Shown: piece after piece, positions 1 through 64,000 of the stretch
Layout of the letters: every line of letters starts with the position of its first letter
How positions within the stretch are numbered: position 1 is the first letter of the stretch
The notes under the pieces: generated by a model
Databases searched by the model: none
What the model was told of the DNA's origin: nothing
What the model saw: the letters and a program-made list of their open reading frames with translations, nothing else
Made by a program: the position numbers and the translations under genes
NCBI RefSeq assembly: GCF_020740795.1
Contig: NC_067282.1
Coordinates: 171,956,274-172,020,273, forward strand
DNA: 64,000 bases
Reading direction: 5' to 3'
From: Apus apus
Taxonomy: Eukaryota > Chordata > Aves > Apodiformes > Apodidae

Positions 1-1349
1 ATACGTTGCTGTCACAAAATCTGTGGAGTAACTGGGAATTGCAGGCTGTCATGTGCCTCCTCCTGTTTTGTTTCTTTGGCTGTCACGTTAACAAGGCTAG
101 CTGTATCTTTCAATTCTGGGCTTTATGCTGATATGTAGAGCCATCAAAAAGCTTGCTGTCAATGTAACTGAAAAAAGAAAGTGTGCTGTAGATTTTTATT
201 AGACATGATTCATAGAGATGTTAGGACCCTCTTTCTTTTCTATATAAATGACTAGTTGAGTGACAGTAACTTTTGATAGACACTGTAAAGAATAATGTGC
301 TTTCTGTAGTTTGAATATTAAACACGGGATGAATTATCATATCCTATATGTGAATATGTAATATTTTTATGAAACTCACAACTTGGCTGAATTCCCAGAA
401 ACCTTTGAGACAGTCATATAGAAGTGTTACTGATTCTTGTATCTGATTAGGAAACTTACAAACTTGCCTTGTGTAAACTTGGAAGCCAAACTACCTGTAA
501 CAAAAAAGTAGAAACCAGAAACCATCTGTGTAACTTTTTCCTAAATAAATGTTACTTTGAATAATACTCTTTTAAGCTCTATCTGGATGATGTAACGACT
601 AGCAAACAAGTATATTCTGTCAAATGTAAGATTCCATATATATTCCATATATATTCCATATATATATGAAATGTGTTAGGAAATACTAAAGATTTGATCT
701 ACAAAATCCAAAGGGAGTCTTCAGTAAGTCAGACCAGATCCTTTGCTCCTTGGTCATTTTTCCAAGCAAGTTCTAGGCTAACGTGATATGGCAAAACCAA
801 TGACAGCATGAATATAGGGGGGGCATTTGTGCATGTTACTCAGAGATGATTGCTTCTCCAGGATTACTTCCTCTGCTCCACAGATAAATCTCATCTCTCA
901 AGTGCTCTGAGTAAAATAAGCAAGTTAAACTCACAAGCTGTCTAGTACATAGCTTTGTATTGGCTTACTGTATTCCACACCTAAATACAAGATTTTAAGC
1001 CAAAAGCTTGTTATCATTTTCCCTCCACCATATCAGGTTTGTCTTATCTTAAATATATTGCCCCATTTCACCAACCATCTCACAGATGGCATCTTTCCAT
1101 TTGATTATTATTACAGTATTACTTTTGAAAAAAAGAGTATAGGTTGTTATGACAGTAACTTTTATTTTGCAGCATTATAAATGTTTTCAGAGCCAGACAG
1201 TGACAGGAGAGAATCCCTATCTTCTGGAAATACTATTAATCGTGTTCTGTGTTAGTCATTAAACAGCCATTTAGTTCCTGATGATGTCTTAGACAAAGGC
1301 TACCCATGACACAGACACGTGGGAAAAGAATTCGTAAGACAATGGCAGA
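1..1349. other. Flank downstream of USP15, no gene seen
   Basis: AT-rich sequence beyond the likely USP15 polyadenylation site. I see no exon, CR1 fragment or RNA gene. A short tandem repeat lies at 631-663. In human the next gene downstream of USP15 is MON2, but no MON2 exon is recognisable here. Confidence 0.5.
631..669. repeat. 11-bp tandem repeat, three copies
   Basis: The unit ATTCCATATAT occurs three times head to tail at 631-641, 642-652 and 653-663, then runs into a short AT tract. It is a simple minisatellite with no evident function. Confidence 0.85.
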
Positions 1350-3074
1350 CTAATTAAGGCCTTGAATAGCTTTATTGAAATCTGTATAAATAAACATGCG
1401 CATTTCAAATGTAAACCCAAGTGAACTCAAGTGCAGACAAAATTTTAACCTCTGTCATGCAGGAGGTTAGTTTACATTTTAAAAAAAACAAAAACAAAAA
1501 CAACCTCAAAGCAGCTTTAAAATACCAGGATGAAACACCAGTTTTAATATCAAGGTATAAAGCAAAGCCATGTCCAACATATCTCATTTATATCCTGGTC
1601 AAATGCAATTTTTTAAACTTTTTAATGCTAACATAAATAAATAATTTACCAAAATGTGCACTCACAGAGTGAACTTTTATTTACAATACACAATTTATAA
1701 CCTATTGTATTTGATTAGTTCAAGTGAAGAACATCATACTTTTTGCTTTTTTCTTTTTTAAATTATTTGTTTCAACAGTGGGACACAAAGCAATTCTCCA
1801 GGTAGTAAATATGTGAAGTGTGCCCACACATTTGAAGAGCCTCTCCCAAAGGCAGTATTGTATACAAATCAACAATACATTCTTCCAACTAGATCAAAGG
1901 GAAAGCAGCAAATTAAAAAAATGTATCAAACTGTCACACTTATTTTGGCATCCTGGACCCCTGAACATAGTTAACTAAAATCCAATTCAAAGTCTGTATG
2001 CCTTATATACTGTACAGGTTCTGACTTGAACATGCAAATGCCAATTCTCTTATAATGAGTTACCTTTTCAGATATGCTGTAAGGCTATGGTGAATTCCAT
2101 CAGGAACACACAAAGAAAATTAACAGGCCTACCTTTAAAGCCATTTTGTTCATGAACAATTTAAAGGCAGGTTATATTGAAAAAATTCTCATCTAAGCCC
2201 GATACACAGTCATTACTATGGATACAGAATACTATTAACTCCGACCCTATTACAACGTAGTTTGCAAGCTGCCAAACTACAAAAACTGGGGAGAACTTAC
2301 AGCACAATTTTAAATTTTGGACTGACACCAGATTAAAATTATGCATGTCTTATAAGCAAGTTAACAGGAATTATGTCTGCAGAGTAGATTCCAACAAGCA
2401 ACAAAGGATACTTACATTTAATTGAAAAACTTTTTGTTAATGCAGCATGAAATCCAGAACCTGTTCCACAGCAGCAGTAAGATGAACATAATATTCTGGA
2501 TGCTCAACTATATCACAAAAGGTTAAAACACCTTTTCAAGCTATTTCTTCTACTGTGGCCAAATTAAAAAAAAAAAAAAAGGGAGAAAGAAAAATTTGTT
2601 TTTTCAAGAAAACTACTGCTTATATATTTATGACATCTTTACTTGTAGCCTGTGTGACAGTCTGAGGAATATGTATATATTCATCCAGAAACTAGACTTG
2701 GCAGTAGTATTCTTGCAGTACTAAGAAAATAAATGTCTGAAGTCCACAGATTTAACATTTTAGTTATTAACTCACATCCAAAACAAAAGAAAACATAATC
2801 CATCAGAACAGCAGCAGAAAACTTAAAAGGGGTTTATTTGTGATTTCCTATATAGAGCTTGTGAATACAAGACTGTAAATGCATTAGAGACAATTTCTGT
2901 TAAACTTTTTATTGTTTCACTTCAAGTACTGCACATGTTAAAATGTAATAAAGATTTACATTCTGTTATCTGAAATTCCCCGTCTCAGATTTTTATTCTT
3001 AATTTGGTGGGCAATTTCACTCTTTCAATAGGTATCCCCTGTGAAAGTCTCTTTTATGGCTTCTAGTTCTTCCA
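1350..3074 (-). other. USP15: USP15 3' untranslated region
   Basis: This sequence directly follows the stop codon in exon 22. Minus-strand AATAAA hexamers (TTTATT on the plus strand) lie at 2992-2997, 2908-2913, 2833-2838, 1676-1681 and 1371-1376. The most distal one gives a UTR of about 1.7 kb with cleavage near 1350, which is inferred. The region is AU-rich, with a poly-A run on the plus strand near 2567-2580. The several hexamers suggest alternative polyadenylation. Confidence 0.65.
1371..1376 (-). promoter_or_regulatory. Candidate distal polyadenylation signal of USP15
   Basis: Canonical AATAAA on the minus strand, about 1.7 kb after the stop codon. I chose it as the likely 3' end because no coding or conserved feature lies beyond it. 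Proximal AATAAA copies at 2992-2997, 2908-2913 and 2833-2838 are alternatives that would give a UTR of only 80-240 nt. Confidence 0.5.
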
Positions 3075-59961
<56,887 letters not shown>

Positions 59962-62900
59962 CTTAAATGAAAGAAGACATGTAAGTTAATTACTAGCATG
60001 CTACTACTTCCTACAGTATCAATTAAAAAGTACTAACACATTTGTATCCATCAACCTTGCAAAATGGAGAATGTTTTTGTCTAGTCTGCTAACCATTATC
60101 AGCATCTGTCACCAAGAAGGACTTCAACTGTGGGCAATTAAAGATGCCACTAGCCGCAGTGGGCAAGTACAGTTTTGCAAGACTGCCAATACAACATGCC
60201 AGAAGTTGAAAAATGCCAAGTTAAAAGAACTTCCCTTTTTAGCATAAAATGTCACCAACTTTAATTCCTGTTCTCCAGTCATAAACTCAGGAGATTCAAG
60301 TTAAATCTTTAGAATGAAACAGTCCTTTATGACACAAGGGATAACTTTTAGTAAAATATTTTTTCCTGCTAGAGTTTTATTTATAACATTCACATGCAAG
60401 TTGAAAAACTTTAAATCTCTGACGTCCTGTCACGAACCAGAGTCTAAGTGTTTTCTTCCCTTCAGTGAGGATCAACACATACAGTAAATGTTCTGATTTT
60501 GAGGCAGTACTAGATGTTCCTCCTACATACAATTATCAACTTCACACTTCCATAGAAAGGGATATCTCTAAACTCAGCTCCACAGTATTTCTACCCAGAT
60601 TAAACTGTTGCCAGTCTGGCTTTTACTAAATCCAGTAATCCAACATTTTATGTATTTTTGTCCAGAATTTCTTAAATATTAAGATATCAAATTAATTCAG
60701 TGAGACTCTGATCATTTATTTATTTAAAGACACCACCTTAACTATTTCTCTTTTCTAAAGGTATCCATCTCCTTCTGTCTGGTTTGTATCCACCCTTTTG
60801 GTACTACTATAGTACATGTGAGAATATCATGATCAGGATGAAACACTAGGTCAAAGGAAAGATCACAGGTAATCCTCATTCTCTTCTCCAGGATTTGACT
60901 GCTGAACTCTTATTTGTATACCAATAATATGCTATTGAATCTTTAAGACATCTCAGAATTTCCTGGTAATTCAAATACTAGTCTGCTAATACATACAGCT
61001 TTATTAGGCAATCATTCTGCAGGAGTTACTCATGAACACTACAGAAAAACACAGAACAAAAACACTAACACCCACAATTCTTGTAACCAAGTAAGTACAA
61101 AACATTCCTTGAATATAAATTTTGCTGAACACGTTAAAAAATACATTAAATACATTAGCAGGGCCTCAAATTTGTGCCTCTAACTGATGTAACTACAATA
61201 AGAATTAACAAACCTAAGATATATGTCTTACTTATTTCTTCTTCTCAAGTCTAGTTTTCCTCTCTTGCACACACAGATCAAGCCTGGAGTAATCCTCCAG
61301 AAGTACTGCTACCAAACTTCTGGTAAAGAAGGAATTACTTCTATGTAGTACTCAGTAAGTGGAAACAGTCAACATATCAGATTCTCTTCTCGATAAGCCC
61401 CAATTTTGTAGTTTATAAATAATGTTCTCTTAAGTGTGTTAATCTATTGGTAAAAATCCTTCGGAAAGTAAGAGGAAGAAACATAAGATCACCACAGACT
61501 TTTGGATGCTTACTTTTCCTACACTGCTTTAAACACTAAGGTCTCAAAGGAAGCTTTACAACATCTACGGCAAGAGCATCCTAATTCACATTGTAAACAG
61601 TCTTGATTCAAAATATGATTAAATGAACAGTAATAATGAATTTGAGAACAAATTACTCCTAACCTTAGGTTGTAATTACCCTAAACAAGCAACAAAATAA
61701 GCAAAGGCAGAGCTGGGCCTCCACTGCTGTAGATAATAGTTCTGCCAGTGTTAGAAGTTTGGTTTGTCCCTTACTGCACCAATGCCAGCTGCACTCTGGA
61801 GCATGAACCTTGACAACCTGACAATACAACACTGCATCTCATACCTATTCTACTACCACAACTGTTACTGCTGCTCAAGAGTAATCACTACTACGAGTTG
61901 CTACCTCTTCTGAAATTGTTCTGTAACACAACTTTGTTCTTGAACTTGCAACACACAATTTCTTTCTGAAATTTTAAACACTTAATAAAGCAGTCACAAA
62001 ACCACCTCAAACTGCTTTTTGAACAAAATCTATATGGAAAAAGCTTTTAGTCTTAAAAAATGTAAAGTATTCTGCTGCAAGAACGCTCTTTTCCACTCTT
62101 ACCAAACTCAGAAACAAACAGTGACTTAACAGGCTGTTTTGGGTACAATGAATCCCACAATATTAACAGAACAGCATGGTTGAAGTCCTTTTCCAGAAAG
62201 ATGAGATACTACAATTTTACAATATAAATATACATTCTTAAAGTAGCTGGGCCCAGAACTGTTTATTTCATTTTCGTGGCAGAATTCCCTTGCCATGTTT
62301 TGTTTCATTTACAGCACAGAAGAACAGGACAAGGCTAAGCTGCATTAAAGGCAGTGAAATTTGGGATAAACCACAATAAATAGACAAAAAATGCAGGTTA
62401 TTAAAAAAAACCCAACAAACAACTTTATTCATGCTGAAAGATAAAACTTACCTAGTTACAATCTAAGTTACAGTCTTACACACATTTCACATTTCAAAAA
62501 TCAAAACTCATTCAGTTAGAATACACTGACTTCTTGACCACTTTCAATTATCTATACTGTTCAGCTAAGTTATAAGCACTACCTAAAAAAAGCAATAAGC
62601 TTTCCAAACTTACTCAGATCTTTGTACACAGAAAACCTCATTTCGCAACAAGAAACCCAAGTGCAACTTTACTGTCCTATGTAAAATCCTTTTCTGAACT
62701 TAATTTTCCAGGTGTTACTAACACAGTAGCAGATTTAATATTCACTGCAGCAAAACCTATGAAAATATAAATCTCAAACTGTTGTGAAATTAAGTAAGAA
62801 ACAACATAAAATTAAAAAAAAAATTAGGCTGTGAAAACGTGTACTTGATGTGCCTATCCACATGTAATTTAAAATTTGGTATTAAAATTTGTTTAAAACA

Positions 62901-64000
62901 AACATTCTGTTAAAAGCCAACCAACCAAGCAAACAAAAACAAAAAAATGCATTGCTGCGTTTTTTAAAATATCAGATGAAAGCAAAGACAAACTTTGGAA
63001 CTAGAAAACACCATGTTTGCCATCATGCAACAGACACAGGATGGAAGCAGTGTTGTAATAGTTGACCAGTATGCTTTAAAATATTTGGTACGTTGGTTAC
63101 CAGAAGTTTTCAATTATATGTTTACTATCCTAGAATCCTCCTAAGCAATCGTACAACAGAATGAAAGAAAAATACTTAAATTAGGTTTAAATTTTACACA
63201 GATAACATGTGCTTCCTTTTCTACAAACAGATGTCTTCAGATATGATCTGGTTCAATGAAGGAAAGAAGGCTTTTGGAGGTATAGACAAAACAGTGGATG
63301 CAGAAACGTTACAGTGTTTTCTCTAACATTCTCTATCCAGTTCATGCCCAAGGTATGCCACATTCATCTGTCAACATAGAAATGGGGAGGGGAGAGGAGA
63401 ATACAGAAGAGAAGCCTGCAATGTGCAATTTAGCCCATTTAATATAAGGATCACGTGAGTAAGAATTTCAGAACTCAGTGAACACCACAAAAAAAGTCCA
63501 GTTGAAAATTAAGGAAGAAAAAATCAGGTGTCTACAAACAAGTTTTCAATGAACAACTAATTGTTATAATTAAAAGTCTGTTATCTTCTTCCTCCTGGGA
63601 GAGAAAAACAGACATGAGACTATACCACGGAAGTCTGAATTGCAACGACCATGTTAAATGGAGTGACTTTATGCCACAGTAATCATAATGGAATAATATT
63701 GAATAAATAATTTAAAAAATATAATTGAAGACAGAGTCTAATATCAAAGATAATTTTTTCTTGACCCTGAGTATGCCAGAACAGGCCTGGTGTTACTGTG
63801 ATTGAATCACTGGTATATGTGTCTTTTTCTTTTTGAAGTGCAAGTAGCAGCAGTTCTCACATTTAAAAAAATCCAGTTCTTTCACTCTGCCTGTACAAAT
63901 CCCGATTACTTTTACATACTTACTCTTAATATTTGACTACTTTCTAACAGATTTCAATTTTTAATAAATTAAAAAAGCAGTATCAAAATTGAGTAATCTG
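59962..64000 (-). other. USP15 intron 1 (3' part)
   Basis: AT-rich intronic sequence. No exon 1 coding sequence, CpG island or CR1 fragment is visible, so exon 1 and the promoter must lie beyond base 64000. Confidence 0.8.

Noticed and set aside
59962..64000. Search for USP15 exon 1 and promoter
   Set aside because: No sequence encoding the expected N-terminal residues with a donor after TG of codon 30, and no GC-rich promoter, is present.

Overview
This is a stretch of a bird nuclear genome. The evidence is AT-rich vertebrate intronic DNA with about a dozen CR1 LINE fragments, an ERVL-like relic and an avian-type endogenous retrovirus. The species cannot be fixed from the window alone.

The window is almost entirely one host gene on the minus strand, USP15 (ubiquitin carboxyl-terminal hydrolase 15). 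Exons 2 to 22 were placed base by base from splice junctions and from agreement with the known USP15 protein. They run from exon 2 at 59834-59961 down to the stop codon at 3075-3077. The exons sum to 952 codons. With the 29 residues that exon 1 supplies in human, the bird protein would be 981 residues. Exon 1 and the promoter lie beyond base 64000. The 3' UTR occupies roughly 1350-3074, and nothing recognisable lies to its left. All introns except one use GT donors; intron 21 appears to use a GC donor. Exon 7 (84 nt) is the in-frame cassette exon of the family and sits between two large introns.

Layout from left to right: downstream flank (1-1349); 3' UTR; a compact cluster of exons 22-9 (3075-11724); intron 8 with several CR1 pieces; exon 8 with the catalytic Cys box (21178-21322); intron 7; cassette exon 7 (27914-27997); the 17.6 kb intron 6, which holds most of the mobile DNA; then exons 6 to 2 separated by 2.5-4.7 kb introns with few repeats; and finally 4 kb of intron 1.

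Intron 6 carries two retroelements in the orientation opposite to USP15. The first (about 29650-33250) is an old, heavily decayed ERVL-like element with gag- and integrase-like remnants, interrupted by CR1 insertions. The second (36003-41263) is a much younger provirus with paired 269/270-bp LTRs, a 6-bp target duplication, a tRNA-Phe-type primer binding site and a polypurine tract. It retains gag, protease, reverse transcriptase, integrase-tail and env transmembrane remnants. It combines an alpharetrovirus-like LTR with a betaretrovirus-like gag/pro/pol arrangement: three reading frames with a correctly registered slippery heptamer at each overlap. It is defective: gag and pol have in-frame stops, the reverse transcriptase active site is altered (YMDN), and most of integrase and all recognisable surface env are deleted. 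All six substitutions between its LTRs are CpG transitions.
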